A stretch of DNA of 64,000 nucleotides from Serilophus lunatus (Eukaryota > Chordata > Aves > Passeriformes > Eurylaimidae), in the NCBI GenBank assembly GCA_013399895.1, contig VXBA01003435.1, positions 2,058,847-2,122,846 on the forward strand, read 5' to 3'. The position numbers and the translations under genes were made by a program. Within the stretch, counting starts at the first letter, position 1; every line of letters begins with the position of its first letter. The notes under the pieces were generated by a model. The model ran no database searches and was not told where the DNA came from. It saw nothing but the letters and a program-made list of their open reading frames with translations. Shown in pieces: positions 1-14,912 of the stretch.

Positions 1-3000
1 TTGATGGTTGCCAAGGTGAATGTTTGTCACATTCTATGTATTTTTTTTTTTTTGTTCTTTGATTTTATATGTTTTTGTAGCTGTTAAATTTCCTCATCTT
101 CTCTATCATAGACATCTTGGGAATCAACATAATATTTTGATGGCTTTCTGTCTGCTCTTAAAAATTCTGAGCTACATGATTTTTTTTCCCCCTTTGCATT
201 AGTGGTAATTTCTTAAGTGGCTCTGAAGTCCTGTAACAAACTACATTTAAGAACAGCTGCATTAATCTAAATTACGTCTTTATTTATTTCTTAAGTTGAA
301 TTCTTTTTTTCCTTCCTTATCTAAAGTCTTTTTCTAGTTCTTTGAACTCTATAGTAAAATGACATGTACATGGAAAGGCAAACTTAATTATCTTAACAAG
401 ATTGCTGTGGGCTCAACTTTGAGGGCTCTGGCATCTCAGCTCATGTTTGCTCCAACATAAGATGAGAGCACAAGCTGTCATTTAAGACTGCAGTCCAACA
501 TGTGAGTCACATGAATAGCTCTACTGATTGTTCGCGTTATTTGAGACACATTTAAAACCTGATCTTACATACACCAGGGAGTCGATAGGAAACTTTAATG
601 TAACTTGAGTGCCCAGAGACACAGAGTAAGCATATATAGAGGGATATGCAGGATTAGAGCATTGCAAGTGTGCAAGGGAGATTTTTGAGGGTCTATTAAA
701 TTCTGATTTGCTTGCTATTCTTTATGCCTTTCCCATGATTCACTTAAAATGTTGTCACTCTAGTATACATATGTGCAAGCTGAGAGTTTTCCAAGAATGT
801 ATAATTTAGCTGAATTCTGAAGTTCTCTAAATTAAAAATATTTCATTTTAATATTTTTATATATGCCTTTGTATATCACAGGAAATTTAATCAGGAGGCT
901 TGGTTGGTTGAAATGTGATTATTTGTCGTAGTAAACCTAAATGATTCATTTCGGAACATGTGTCTGCCTCATGAATTTTGGATCTGCTTCTAGAAATATA
1001 TTGCCCTGATTGATTTGATTGAGACACTTTTTCACATCTAAGTTAAGTATTCCTAAATTCGAAGCTCTTGGCTGCTCCAGGCCAAGGGAGGGATTGTGCC
1101 TTTCTTTTCTCCACTTTGTCCTTCATTTCTTATCCTTTTGAAGACAGAACATATATTACCAAAGTGATCTTAGGTTTGGATTTGGCACTTTACATCTGTC
1201 AGGCATTTTTTAAAAAGTATCACATGATATGTTTTTTACATACCTGAGCTCTTCATGCAATTTACTGTTGGCTTTGGCTACTACAGAAGAAATGCAACAG
1301 GAAATAAAGTCTTAGATTTTTTTCCAGGGAATATTAGAATTCAGTTACAGCCTGACTATGCTAGCGTTTGCTCTTGAGTCATCAACACATATAAAAGCCT
1401 TCCCATTGAAATTTTTTGTAGTCTCAGGCAACATTTATTTACCACAAACATTTATTCCTTCTTTCTTTCTCTTCCAGTAACAACACATATATATATAAAT
1501 GAATGCAACAAATCTATACAATGAAAAGGAAATTCATTAACAGCTCAGGGTGGCTATTTTGTTTGTTTATTGAAGTTTGTCACATGCTTTTACTTTTCTG
1601 ACTATAAGAAACACTCAGGTACGGGGACAGTGCAAATCAAGTTTCTCAAAGTAGCATAAGCAATAATCTTTAACAATAAGCAATAAGCTTTAACTCAATT
1701 TTGTTCTTACTGTGCTTGTACATCCCAGAGTGCTGCAGTGCTCCTATGGAGCTTTCAAGCAAGTTTATACTTCTGCCCCTTTTTACTTACAGTGCAAGGG
1801 TACATGACAGGAACTTGAGATGGCCTTACAATATTTTGGACCCCACATCTGTTATTTCATAGTTTTCCAGGGATGAAAAAGGATTCAGTGGAGACTAGCA
1901 AAACTTTTACATGCTACAAATTACTCCTTGATGTTTGAGATGTTCTGGTTACCTGGATCTTTTTCTTCTGCTGTCTTTTAGTCTACAGAAAGTTAAACAG
2001 CAAAGAATTATTTCTCTGGTCATCACACTTCCTTGTTCATTGCTTTCTGAAGCAGAAAGGAAAATGGAGTTTTCTTGCTTTTTTCTTTTTCTTTCTTGAA
2101 ATGTTTTTCCTGTACTTCTAGACTTTGATTTCTGGGGATAAATGATAAATGAAGAAAGCACTGCTATGTTTCAGAAATAGATTAAGGTGCATGTAAAGAG
2201 ATTTTAAACATCAGGTTCCCCCCTGTAGAAACAGTGCTACACCTCCTAAATGCATGTCTCTTCAAATTACGCAAGACTGAACACAGTTTCTTAGGAGTTA
2301 TTGTAAAATGTGAAGGTACAATCTGTTTTGGGGACAGTGACTGTGGTGATCTGGGCTAAAGAGTCCCCCAGGTGGCTGAAGAGGTAAGTGACTTTGTGCT
2401 AGATTAGGCAGTGGTGAATTCTTTGTGCCTTACATTATGCAAGACTCATTGTTAATAGGAAATAATTGTAGCAAACAGGAGAGAGATAATTTCGAACTAT
2501 GCAAGGAGAGACCAAAAGGAGAAGCTGGAATGGAAAGTTCACCGAATTGAGTGACTACAGCCAGTCTTTTGCCATCACTCCTTTACAAAGAATGTGTACT
2601 CATGTATGCAGGAACCATGACGCCCGTGGTGGGGAGCTCAAAGAATTCAGTGCCAACAATTCTCACTCCTGAACAAGAATCTCAAAACAGCTCTGTGGTT
2701 ACCAGATTTAGCTTGAGAAACAGCATAAAATAAACAGACAAGTCTGTATATGTTGCCATCAGTGCTTACAGGCAGAAATTTAAATTGCAGTTTGAGTTAC
2801 CAATAGGCTTTTTTTTTTTTATTTTTAATTGGGAATGAGTTTGGCATTTCTCCAAGTCTGCAGATGATAAGATTTGTTCTCCCTTTCATTATTTAATTAG
2901 TAACATGCTTATACCAGTTTGTTTCTCAGACTCTTACATAGTATTGTAGTATTTGAGTTACAGCTCTGGAAGGAAATTTCGTTCCTGTTTTTCAAATGTA

Positions 3001-5340
3001 CCACTGCAAATAAAGACTTTAGTCGAATGGGATTCTGACCTTCCAATGCAAAAGATGAATTAATTCTGCTTAATTATGGGTAACATTTGCTTAATCCTCT
3101 GAAGATCCTTATTATTTCAATGTCTAAGAGAGGCCAAAAAAAGGAGAAAAAATGTTACTAAAAGTGTCATTTGTACTTCCATTGTTAACCAGACCTACAG
3201 CTGCTTTTCTGAGCTGTATATTTACTGTACTTCATTAGAGCTACTCTGGATGTTATTTGCTATGAAACTGTCTTGGTGTAGCAGTTCTCCCCCTGAACAA
3301 GAAGTGAATTGCTAGGAGTAGGAATGAACTGAAGAAGAAGGGAGATGGTTTAATGGAATTGAATCTTCCCCATTTACACAGTTTGATCTGGAGTGTGTTT
3401 TGTCAGATGAGAAGAGGGGAGAGAAGCTGCTCTTGAAGTGGTTGGTGTTTTCTTTTACCCTAACTGGATCATAAATATAACCAGCTCTTGGAGGGAGATG
3501 GATACTGACACCTCCTGATATCCTGATAATCCCCTAACACTGCTCTAGCCAAATTAGGAAGAATTACGCATCATTCAACACAAAATAGGAGCTGTCACGA
3601 TATATGCACTCCAACATAGTGGCTATTTCATAGGTTCTCATCATAGGCTTTGGAAATATACCACACTTTGGATCCTGGTTTAGTCTGAGCAGCTCTGTGG
3701 TTTGTGGAGAAAAGCCTAAAAGGTTTGTATTTCATACTAATAGTTATTCCCTGCACCAGTTTTCAAGGTGATAATAAAGTAGACAACTCAGAACTACGTA
3801 AAGTCATAAGTCATGCCTTAAGAAATAATCCAATTAGGTTTTAATAGTAATGTATGGTTGGCTTCTTTTTTATTATTTTATGGATTTGAGTATTCAAAAT
3901 TAATTCTTATAAAATATTCAAGCTTTTACCCTTGAGACAGTATTTTAAAAATTCCTCTTTATTTTTGATTGAGCTTAATATTTCAGCTAATAGCCCACCT
4001 CTTGAAGTAGTGTCAGAAGCATTTTCAAATGCCATATGACTTAAAACAAACATGATGATTGGGAAAAAACTTAAGACAAACTACTTGAAGGAAAGTCTAA
4101 TCAGCTGCCGGAATTCTAGGTCTATGTTCCAGTAGAAGTAATAAGAAAGGAAGAGCACACTAATTATTTTAAAACAGAATTTGGTTAATTTATGAATATG
4201 ATTGAGTTGCATAAGGCGTCACTCTGGTTATTTCTTGTCTCAACCATACCGGATTTACATGGAATAGTGTAGGATTCTTGTTTGTTTTCTGCAGAAAATT
4301 TGAAACGGGACTAAATCTCAGCTTAAAAAATATCTACATATTGAATCCACTATGCTGCTAAGTTCCTGCCCTGGAGTTCTGGTATACCTGCTTATGGAAG
4401 GAAGCATCTGGGAAGGAAGGATTCTCTGTCTTGCAGCTGGGGAAGAGACTTGTCTTTGAGAAGGGTTTGAGGCTCTGCCAGGTTTTATGGTCTATATGCC
4501 ACTGATATCTGGCATGTATGAAAACGTGCTTTAAATACTTATAGCCTCAGCTGAGGGGTCTGGTTTAGAAGCGATTTCTGTAAGGCTAGGAAGTAATTGA
4601 CCCACTCATATGAATAGGTGCTTCTCAGAGAGAGAGTTGTTGGATGGAGCCCTTTGCGAGGCAGAAGTAACAGACTGAAAGTTAATGATGCTCTGAGCAT
4701 TATTTGTTTTCTTGAGGTTGCTAGAAAAATATTCCATGTTTCCCAGGAAACATGCTAGCAGTAGTGACTGATTCCTGGCTTCAGATGGTCCAGCTGTCTA
4801 GTCACTGTCACTATGCTGAAAGGCAAATATATTGAGTACAAAAAAGCTCCCATCTTGTCGGAAGCACTGTAATTACATACAGAAAGATTAGTCATGCAGA
4901 TTCGGTATTCCAGTTACCGTACCAAAAAGAAAAAAAGCAACGACAAACTACACCCAGAGCCTAGTTTCTGTGTGTTCTGTTTGACTCAGAAATAAAATTT
5001 GCAATCTGAGGGCAACGAATTTATTTCTCAAGTTAATAGTCTTCTGAGATTTGATAGCTGGAAGTTGGAGGCAAGTTATCTGTCTTTGCTATTTACATGT
5101 CTTCAGTACCTGCAAATCTAAGCATCTGTATATAACATGCAAAACTTTTGTTCTGTCCTTGAGACAAAAAGACCCAAGTTGCCTTATTTCAGCTGCAGGA
5201 TCCAAGTTGACACTAAATATAGGCCTCAGGTTTCCTCAGAATGGATCAGTCAGCACTGGCCAACTCTTATGGTCAAGTCTCCAATGCAATCAAAAAACAG
5301 ACTGGGTGTTTTAAGCATAGGGCTTGAAGATTAACTATCT
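1..5340. other. AT-rich unique non-coding sequence
   Basis: No coding exon, RNA gene or recognisable mobile element was found. The stretch holds short poly(T) runs, a small two-unit repeat near 1656 and scattered chance reading frames of 60-87 codons with no recognisable protein content. A strong donor-like site (AGAG followed by gtaagtg) at about 2383 has no convincing partner: the frame through it contains a stop before any good acceptor. Best read as intergenic or intronic DNA. Confidence 0.6.
1656..1695. repeat. two-unit tandem repeat, 20-bp period
   Basis: Two adjacent 20-bp units, 1656-1675 and 1676-1695, match at 18 of 20 positions; each has the core AAGCAATAA followed by CTTTAAC. It looks like a local slippage duplication in AT-rich DNA. 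No function is implied. Confidence 0.75.
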
Positions 5341-8300
5341 GGGTGCATAAAACTTTGGCCTAAAATTAAGGTGTAAAGCAAAGTTTGGTTTGTCCACCCC
5401 TATCCTGCTGGCAGAGGAGGAGTGACAGAGGCTGTTAGAGAGACAGCCTGCTCAGCAGTAGCCAAAACACTAGGATGTTACCAAGCTACCAATAGAAAGC
5501 TATGGGCTGCTATGAAGGCTGCTTATGAGGAAATGAACTCCATCTAAGCCATACTTAATACAATATAACATAAATGATTATATTGTAGCAATATATGTTG
5601 CTGTATCTTCATTTTCTATCTTATACATCATTGAATATTATACCAACACTTAATAACAAAGGGACAAAAAATTCAGTAACATGAGTACTAAGTATTAGCT
5701 AATCTATTCCATATCTGTATCACACTTGGAGCGCAATACTCACAAATGTTTTCATCAAAGCAAAAAGCCCTGAGTTTCTTGTAGAAAAATACTAATTCTC
5801 AATTTATGAATTAAAAACCAATCTAGAATCAGTCAGTGGAAGCTGAATGAAATTCTCTCTGAATATCCATTTGTGACAACAACTATATTGTAGTTTTGTT
5901 ACAATGTTTAAAGGAATTATATGAATCACTTTCCATAAAAATGTTTAGGTTCACATTTTGTTACTGCAAAACTGGAATTTTTAAAACAGAAAGATTGTCA
6001 AGAATATGCTTTGAATTTCAAAATTTAAAGTAACCTGACATTCACAATGAATTATCCTTTCATTTTTAAAATACCTAAGTGTCATGCGGGGATGGAACCT
6101 ACCAAGCTTGGACAACTTTTTTGAAGTACATGTTTTTGCTGCTGAGAGAACGTTATCTCTTGCCTTTTAATACTTCTTGAAATGTTGAACTCACGAGTTG
6201 TTCGCTCATCAGTGAAAATGTTTTATTACTATCTAATATTATATTAGACAGTACTTATTTTATTACTACATAGTCTTTCAGTTGTCATGTTAAGGTTTGA
6301 TTCACAAGGTTTTGTTCATGTTTTTAAAAGTGTATAGATTCCTTGATAAAAATATCCCACATTAATACATTTGATTATTTTAGGAGCTCCTTTGCTCCCA
6401 TAGGAATGGAGATGAATTAGTTTAACCTAAAAAATGAGATTTTAAATAGATTTTATCTAGGTATTTATTTTGCAACTGTTCATTTCTATATTCAGACAAC
6501 TGTAGCTAGATATGAAACTGCAGTAGCCACTGGTGTTTTCTCATCTTTTTGTCTTGTCATTTAGTTTTTTATACATATATATCTTGTGCCCTCTTAAATG
6601 CATTAATTGCAGGACCCCATACAGATCAATATATGTAGATCATAAAGGGTTTTTTGAGAGCCTAGCTGTACCTTTGTACAAGTGGGCACCTTTGCAAGTT
6701 CAGTTACATGGACATGACCTTGCAGTTCCTTTTTTAGATGAAATCAAGGTTGATGTCTGCCTAATTTCAGAAATGTATGAAAGCAGAGGATTTTTCTACA
6801 TTGCTGGCATAGATTTATAGGTTGATACAGGAAAAAAATGGGTAGAACTTCTGATGGGACCTTACTTGTACTTTAATTATTGTGTGTGTTGCTCCTTGGA
6901 AAATAATTTATAATATGTTTGGGACTGTAAGATGGAAAACGAATTACCTCTATTTGCTACATTCATTAGAGTTTTGCAAACGAGCATCAGGTTCACTATT
7001 GAACAGAAATTGGAGTTGTCAGAGCAATGCATTTGGGAATTGGTTACGGAAAGTAAGACAATTTTATCTTTAATGAATATTATGCGATCATTGGCTTTGT
7101 GGTTCACATGGGACAGAGAAATCACCTTTAGTAGATTACACAGCTAAACCAATTTACATAATAACATCATATGCATTAAAAATACATTGCCCTTGTGGAG
7201 GCAGGGTTCAACTGTTGGAGAGATAAAAATAACTGCTACAAACTAGCATTTCTCAGCTACACAGATCAGTAGGGATCACAGAATTCTCTTGGACACCAGC
7301 TTTAGTAGATTTCAGCACTAAGCCAATTTCCTGAAGCACATTATGGACTTTGAAAGAGTTTGTTCTTTGAATCATACAAGGCCCTCTCAGGAGACAAGTT
7401 AAAATATATTTAATTCTATTAAAATTTTGCTACTAACTCAGATCACAAGGGACCATGTAATCCTATGAAAATGGTCATTATGGAGGAAACTTTATCAGTA
7501 AACTAATATTCCTAAATATGCAGGTACACTTGGGGCATACACATGCATTATATTATTATTTCTTCTCAGTAGTCAGTTGTGACTTGTTTCCAGTGTTTAA
7601 GTTATCAGAAAGTACACTACCACAGCCTTGTATTAGACAATTTGAAGACATGTTTTGGTTGACGAATATCCTTCTTAAAGAAGGATGATTGTTTGTGGGT
7701 CATTGTCATGCCTATACCAAGAGCAATGAGTTCTGGAGTAGACTAAGGGCTGGATTAATGAAATTATTTGGAATTCTTGATGGGGTTTTTTTACAACACT
7801 TAGAAGCTATATAATTTAGTTCCTCCAAGAATACACAAGAGCAGAATTAGAAGTGATTGGCCCAGTTACCAGCAGAGGGGCTCAAGGAACAACCACATCC
7901 AGGAATTTTTTAAGCCAACCTGAAAAAAGGGTTGTATAAATTATCTGCTTTACTCCTCTTTTCACTGAATAAAGTCTTAAGAGAACTTACCCATAAACAT
8001 CCTCTCCAGACTACCTCACAAGTAGGCTTCAGTAGCCCATGGCAACCCTTTTACATAGATCCTTATAATGAAAAACTGTGGGTTAAGCTAAAATAAGAAA
8101 TAGGAGTCTACAGGATTGAGGCTGTGTTATATCTTCCTAAAAAAATTGAGCAGAAAAGAATTTAGAAATTTTCATAAGAAATACTGACAAATATATGCTA
8201 AAAAATGTGCTGCTTGGAGTGTATTTTAACCATATGCTGTTACTGAGTCAATATTGAAATTGTTGCTTATTGAAGTCAGACTGAGAATACAGTCACCATG

Positions 8301-11300
8301 GTCCAGGCTTTCTCACAGAGACAAGAGACACTCCTACCCAGAGGGGGATATAAAAATCTTCCATAATTTCTCAGGCTCTTCTGACATGAAGTCTGTACAT
8401 GCAGAAAAAGATTTCAGTAAGTTTCTTTTTAGAAAGATACTCTTAGTGTACCTTCACCCGACCTGGATGCTTGGGGCCCTACAGTATTATTTTGGCTAAG
8501 CCATACTCAGTGTTACAATATTCCCATTTTCCCCAGAGGAGTGGTGATGTCTTCTTTGTGGAGTCTCCATCCCTCCAGTATTTTTGTACACATTTACCTT
8601 AAACGAATTCACCAGACTGTGAATGTGAGGCAGAAATACACATTCTGACCTGCCATAGGAATGGCAGACTCTGGCACAGGGATGCTGTAAAAGAGAATGA
8701 ACAAACTCCCCATTCAGAGCAGAATCAGTCAAAAATAATTCATATCAGAGGCACAGCAATGTTATGGGCACTGGCAGGCAAACTCTCTTTGACCTATTGG
8801 GGTGCAAAGGAAAATAGCATTCTTTAATATCATTTAGTGTATCAAGACAACACTTTATTAATGAAGTTCAAATCAGTTTACAAACCTCTTTAACTTGGAT
8901 CAATGACAGAAAATAATATCTGAGATGTAACTGTAGGAATATACATTAAAAAGTAGAAAACAAACCAAAGCACTGAAATTTTTTTTTTTTTCAAATATAT
9001 AAAAAAAATTAAGTTCAAGAGGTTGCTATTTTTTCAGGATTTTTCAGTTTTTAAAAAATCATGCCATATACAAACTTCTTATGACCGTTCACTGTTAATT
9101 TCTTTAAAAATTAATAAACTAGAATGTTTTTAGCATTTCTTTTTGTTTATCAACAATCACGCTGCATACCTAAAATATTTTATATCTTGCAGCACAAATG
9201 AAAAATAGCACTTATTAGGAAAAAAATCAGAATTGAAAGAGAATTGGCTCATTTATTTATCAAGGTCAGAAGTAATTTCTTAATTTTGAATATGGCATCA
9301 CCCAACTACACAGCAGAATGTATGTGTGTATGTTTTTGTCAGTATTGGCATTTAGTTATCTTTTTTTTTTTACTAGTAGCACAGGTGCAAACCCCTTTAT
9401 ATGTGAAATATAAGGGAAATATTGTTTCAAGTTTTTGCAGAATATTTGTTTTAGTCTATTGAAACAGATGGGTTTTGGGGATTTAGCTGCAACAAAATCA
9501 TCATCATTTTTGCTCGTTTTACCATGATGATTGAACAAGCTAATCAGTTGCCATTTTTACCCTATCAATACAAGTGTAATCGAAACTTGAATGCTTTTAA
9601 CACTTTTGTACAAGGGAAGGAAAGAATTCTGAATTAAATGTGCAGTCAGTAGTAAATTCCTGGTATGATTTTCTATTGCTCATGCACAGTCTATATTGCA
9701 ATGCTGTTGAGAAAGAAATGTTATCTGAAGTCAATGCATGATTTCCTTCAGATTTATCCCAGCTATGAAGTTTGAAACAGTTTAAAGATATTTCTTTGAA
9801 TAGTATTCTATCTAACTAGTTATACATGTCCTAGTTTTTTCTAGCAGTGTTCATGGTACATAAATAAATGACTGGAGTTTGTATGCCAGCAAGAAAGAGA
9901 GCTAAGTGTTCATTATTCAAAGAAAACTGACAAAACTCTCTTTTTTTCAGATTGGAGAAATGTGAATTTTATGAAACTAAAGGTTATACAAAAGGAACAG
10001 TGATGAAAGATTTTGCTGTTAGTTTAATGTTGCATTTGGAAACAGCCTGGTCATACCAAGTGTGATGAAATACTGGGCTCAGTCCCTACTTTAATGTCTT
10101 CCTGTTTTATACCTGTGATCTGTGACCAGTACTGAGCAGTTAAGGAGGTTTTTGATTAGATAAAAAAACCTCACACACTGTGATAAATACTGACAATATT
10201 ATAGTTTGCAGGGAACCGTAAAAGGATTTTTTTGTCCTTTTCTGAAATTAGACTTCCCTGGAGTTTGGGTTTGGGTTTGGACTCTGGAGAACCGCACCAT
10301 TTTCTGTTGTTTCAGTCAACTACTGCGTGATTCTTTTCTTGCAACACAAAAACATGTTTCAGTTTATACTAGCTTTCCTGTACTTGAAAGCATGGTGGCC
10401 CATGTTCAGCAAACAATATTTGATTAAATATTTTAAATGCATTTAAATAAATAAATACTTCAAGAGTGATTTTAGGTAACGGCAAAGACAGGTATTCTCT
10501 CCCTAACAAGCCTGCCCTAGATTTTTTTATCTGCTATATAAGTCCAAAATGTGACTTCTTTTACTTTCCTTGAGCTCCCCAACTGAAGAGAGGTCTGTGC
10601 CAAGCCCCTGTCTTGACTCAAAGCTCTGTTATAGGATTGAGGAAAATAATTGGCTCAAAGACATGGGCAAGAAGAATTAAGACATCAGTTGGCGAGCCCA
10701 TTAAAATGTCAGGCATTAGCTCCCCTAAGTGACAGGAGAAGGCTGAAATTAAGTCTTTAATCTGTCAATCATTAATTTCAGAAAATGAGTCCACAGTTCA
10801 CTCTCTAGCAGGTCTGTGTGAAAGCTACCTACTCGACTGGGCAAACAATCTTGGTGGAGCACATATTACCCATATACTGTGATTCTCGGCCAACTCGACA
10901 GTGCTCATGGTGCTTTCCAGCTCCTTCAATCAGCAGCACAAACACCACTTTGCTTCTCGCTTGGGGTTAACCCGTTGCTTCCATCCAGGCTCTGCAGCAG
11001 CTGTGTGTGTCTCCATCACGTCCTGTCTCCATCAGGTTGCTATAGAAAGAACTGTTTCTGAGAGGCATGCTTGTGCCAACAGCGGGGATGGAAATTAATC
11101 ATTGTATGTGACTCATGAAAGACCAGGAGAGTTATTTGTGGCAGCTGGAAGTTTAGCAGGACAAAGAAAATGTCGGGGGTGGGGAGGAGCAGCACAGGCA
11201 CAAGGACAGGAATCCTTAACAGAGGGAAAGAGGAAAGTTATAAGGGAGAGAAAGAGAGGGAGGAGGGAGTGGAAGAAGTCCAGGACTAGATGAAATGAAG

Positions 11301-14300
11301 ACTTAAGAAACTACAGAAAGGCAGTAAAAATGGATAGGACAATGCAGCAAAGAAATGTGGAAAGTAAAAGTACAATTTACTAAGAAAAATAAAATGAAAG
11401 AATCAGGAAATAGAAGAATAAATCTCAGTTAGCCACTCGCAGATTTTGGCCACATAAACCCACCACACTAACCCCAGCCTTCTTCCTCCTCACTACAGTA
11501 TTTCTATGTCCATTTGCAGTCCTCTTTCCTCCCTCTTTATTCCTGCTCCAGAGCCCCTCAACTCTCAGCTACTGTGTCTCCATGGACTTCTCCATAGTGT
11601 TTCAGCCTGCACTGCTTCGTTCCATATTTTACGCTGTACTGTTCCTGTTGGCTCCTTGGTCTTGTGGGAGGAAGACAGTGCTGGTAGATGCTGTGATGCT
11701 GCTATTGCACGACAGGAGCCATACAGTCAGAGAGAGGTTCACCAACAGGGCCAGGAGATGCTTGCTTTGCAGGAGTGATATGCATCTTGTGGGGCTGATT
11801 TGAGAGATGTCTAAAGGTCAAAGAGATCAGCATGGGAGTCTAAGGAGTGCTTTGGCATGCAGGGGTGGGATGGAGTACTTTGGTCAGTGTGGGTCCTGTG
11901 GAGGGGTGGCAATGATGACGTGATGAGGGACCCTGTGTGGAGTACAGGGAGAGGCTCCCAAGTTCAGGGCCCATGGGGAGCCTGGCATAAAGCTGAAGTT
12001 CTGCCAGTGGCCAAGCAAAGAGAAGCTCCTGATGGTGAACATTTTATGCCAAACATAATTAAAAGCCTAATTTGATAAGCAATAAAGATCTGCTCTCCTG
12101 CAGAGCAAAGGAACGGAATAACAGATACCTGGAAAGATTTATATAATAAATATATAGTAGTGAGACAAGAGTAGAGTACGTGAAGCTCCAAGGTGTGTGA
12201 CAGTAGATTTTTATGCAGTTCCCAGTTTGGCCGTCTCTGTGACCTTTAACATTTTTCTCTCCGTATAATGGCCCTTACATCCCTTAGCTAAGGGGATTTA
12301 ATGAGTGACCCGCTCAGGCAGTACCATAATGAAAGCTATACAGCTGTAAAGGTAAACAAGTGAGAGTCAGGTTCCAGTCTTGTTAAGGGAAAGGTGGTGG
12401 TAAAATTTAATGCCTTTAGCTGTGTGTGTGTAAGTCAATGGAGAAATGGTTGGGTACTCTCAGTCCTTGTGCTTTGCAGCCAAATACAGACTGAAGAGGG
12501 TAATTTTTAAAGGGGAAAAAAAGCAAAAATGATTAAGCATTTGCCTTCTATGAAGATCTAATGATTTGCAAACCTAATTCCCACTTCTGTACCTGAAAAT
12601 GCCTTTATTTATTGCTATGGAGAGGGAAATATGGAACAAAACAGTTTCCGTGTCTTTGTCTTGTGACATTGTTTGAAGATTGAATGGCTGTATTTCACAT
12701 ATTAGTCAGGTGATACAATTAGACTAGCTGTCAAGACCAGACTTGGAATCAGCCATGCTGCCTCCAATGGACCAGGGAGTAATTCCTTTGACTTGGGGAA
12801 TAGGAAGCACTTTAAAAGACAGGGACAATGTCTAATGCAGGAAGATATGACAGTGACCTCTCAGTCACCCAGAGGCTTTTTCTGACTAGACCAAGTGACT
12901 AGAATGGCCCCTTGAATTTTCCCCGAAGAGATAGTTAAAGCAGCTGTCTGTAATGCTGTAAATACCACAGTGTGCATTCCTATTTCAAGCTCAGGTTGTA
13001 TTTCCAAAATCATTCCATTCTAAATTTGGAATCTTCTTTGAAACCTGGGAGGTTTACTCTATTCTAAAACACTACCATCTCCTCCTCATCCTTTCATTCC
13101 CCCTACCCCTTAGCACTTCTATTCCTCCATTGTTTCAGTTGGCACCAGAACAGGAAACAAACAAAACAGAAAGATACTTGGCATTAGTAAGAGGCTAAGA
13201 GCCATTGTCCTTAGCAGATCTAGGAGAATCTGCCCATGATGAGTAGCTGGGACTAGTTGTGAGCAATGAAGATCAATATATTGCAGTGATTAGAGACAAT
13301 GGTATTTTCATACCATTCTCCAGCTTAGTGAAGCTTTAATAAACTCCAAATATTGTTAGGAAGCTTGGGAAATTCAGGATCCTGAATGCTAAATAGGAAG
13401 GAGGACAAGAAGGCAACAGATGCTAGTGTGTGTAGGAATGTCACATGAAACTTCCAAAGTCTTGACAGCTACGGTATTTATCATTGTGTCGATACTGCAA
13501 AAATTATACCTGTTGTACATACCTGTCACTTCAAAAAGAAAAAAGCATTGTTTCACCAGCCAGATTTTACACTAAAATCTATTCAAAAGTTGACATAATA
13601 TTCTAAGATAAATATGCATTATAATATTTTTCTCATAACAGTCTAATTTTACTGAGAATATTTTTTATTATGTTCTGGTATAGTTCAGGTACATTGTGAT
13701 TGAAATAGGGCAAAAGGTTTACATTTTTTGTCTGCTATGATTATGATGCTGCTGCTGTGTTATGAATGCTTTTTAGACAGGTTTCCAAAGCTGAAATGGT
13801 AATTCTGACCATGTTTATTTATGTTGTAAAAAAAAAGTGAAAATTTTTTTTTGAAAAAAAAATAAATTAATAGAAATATTTTATATAAATATCAGCAAGC
13901 AGTGATTGGCAGAAAAGTAGCGTTCAAAGACTTTCTGTATGCATATATGGAATTCAATTGATCAACTACCCTTTTTATACTTCTACTAGTTTCTCAATGA
14001 AATGAATGAAATTATTTCCATTCTGTGGAAGACGTCAGCCTCTTAATGTGGAAAGTTATAGAAACTGCCAGTGTCTTGACCTCCACCCTGATACAAGCAC
14101 TGTTTTGGAAAAGAGAACTCATTTTTGCAAGTTAAATTCTGTCGAGGTCAAAGGCACTTTAAAACTACTACTGATCATCAGTATGTTTGCAGTGCTTGTG
14201 AGCACTTGTCATGGGCAAGTAATCAAAAATGGGAAAGTGAGCAAAGCCAGAATAAGGGAGACTAACTTTTCTCAAAAATTTTCTATTGATCATTTCATCT

Positions 14301-14912
14301 GGTGGTGATAAAATATTTTGTATATTTTCTCAATTACCTTTCTGATCCGGAGTCTATGTGGAAAAAGACTAGACTGTTTGAAGTCGATGAAACCTCCGAA
14401 ACAGAGAATTAAGAAATTTCTCCCTTCAGCCCATAATGTAGAAGAGTTCTTCTGGTTTTGAGAATGGTACACTTGGACTTTACTTCTTGCATTGTTTTCT
14501 GGATCAAGAAAATCTGGGAAAGCCCTATATATTGGATCTCTAAAAATTACTTTTCTGAGGAATTCAAGACTACTCTCAAACTATCATTTCCAAATACTGT
14601 CCATGTATCTCAGCAGTTTCTTGATTGTTTGCAATTCTCTAGCTATGTGCCACAATAACTGGAAGACTTTCTTCCTTTGAACAAGGGCTAACAGCATATT
14701 TCTGAGAGATTTTTGTTACAGGATTTAGGCTTAAGAGCATAGAAATGCAAACATTATGTTGTGAAATCAGACAAAAATATGTTTTTTTCAGTTATAATTT
14801 CATTATTCCATTTTGTAGGATTGTGGCCATTTAAAGAGGGCTTTTGAAAGGAGGTGTAAGAGCGAAACCCTACTTACCCAATTAAAATTCAGTTTTCCTC
14901 AAAAAGAAAGCC
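5341..14912. other. AT-rich unique non-coding sequence
   Basis: No supported gene or repeat family. Local features: a short palindrome near 6235 (TCTAATAT, T, ATATTAGA), poly(A/T) runs around 8980-9010 and 13820-13870, a purine-rich tract at about 11155-11290, and a slightly more GC-balanced part at 11460-12010 with chance reading frames. Reading frames at 6533-6820 (+) and 14006-14308 (+) were read and match no family I know; the second contains a hydrophobic stretch but no other sign of a gene. A splice-acceptor-like site at 9941-9950 is treated as a finding, not a gene. Confidence 0.55.

Noticed and set aside
2360..2395. Strong donor-like site GAGGTAAGTG
   Set aside because: The frame into it has an upstream stop and no suitable acceptor.
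6533..6820. 95-codon plus-strand frame following an ATTGCAG acceptor-like site
   Set aside because: Peptide matches nothing known and the acceptor is weak; chance frame.
14006..14308. 100-codon plus-strand frame with a signal-peptide-like segment
   Set aside because: The hydrophobic segment is internal rather than at the start, and nothing else suggests a gene.
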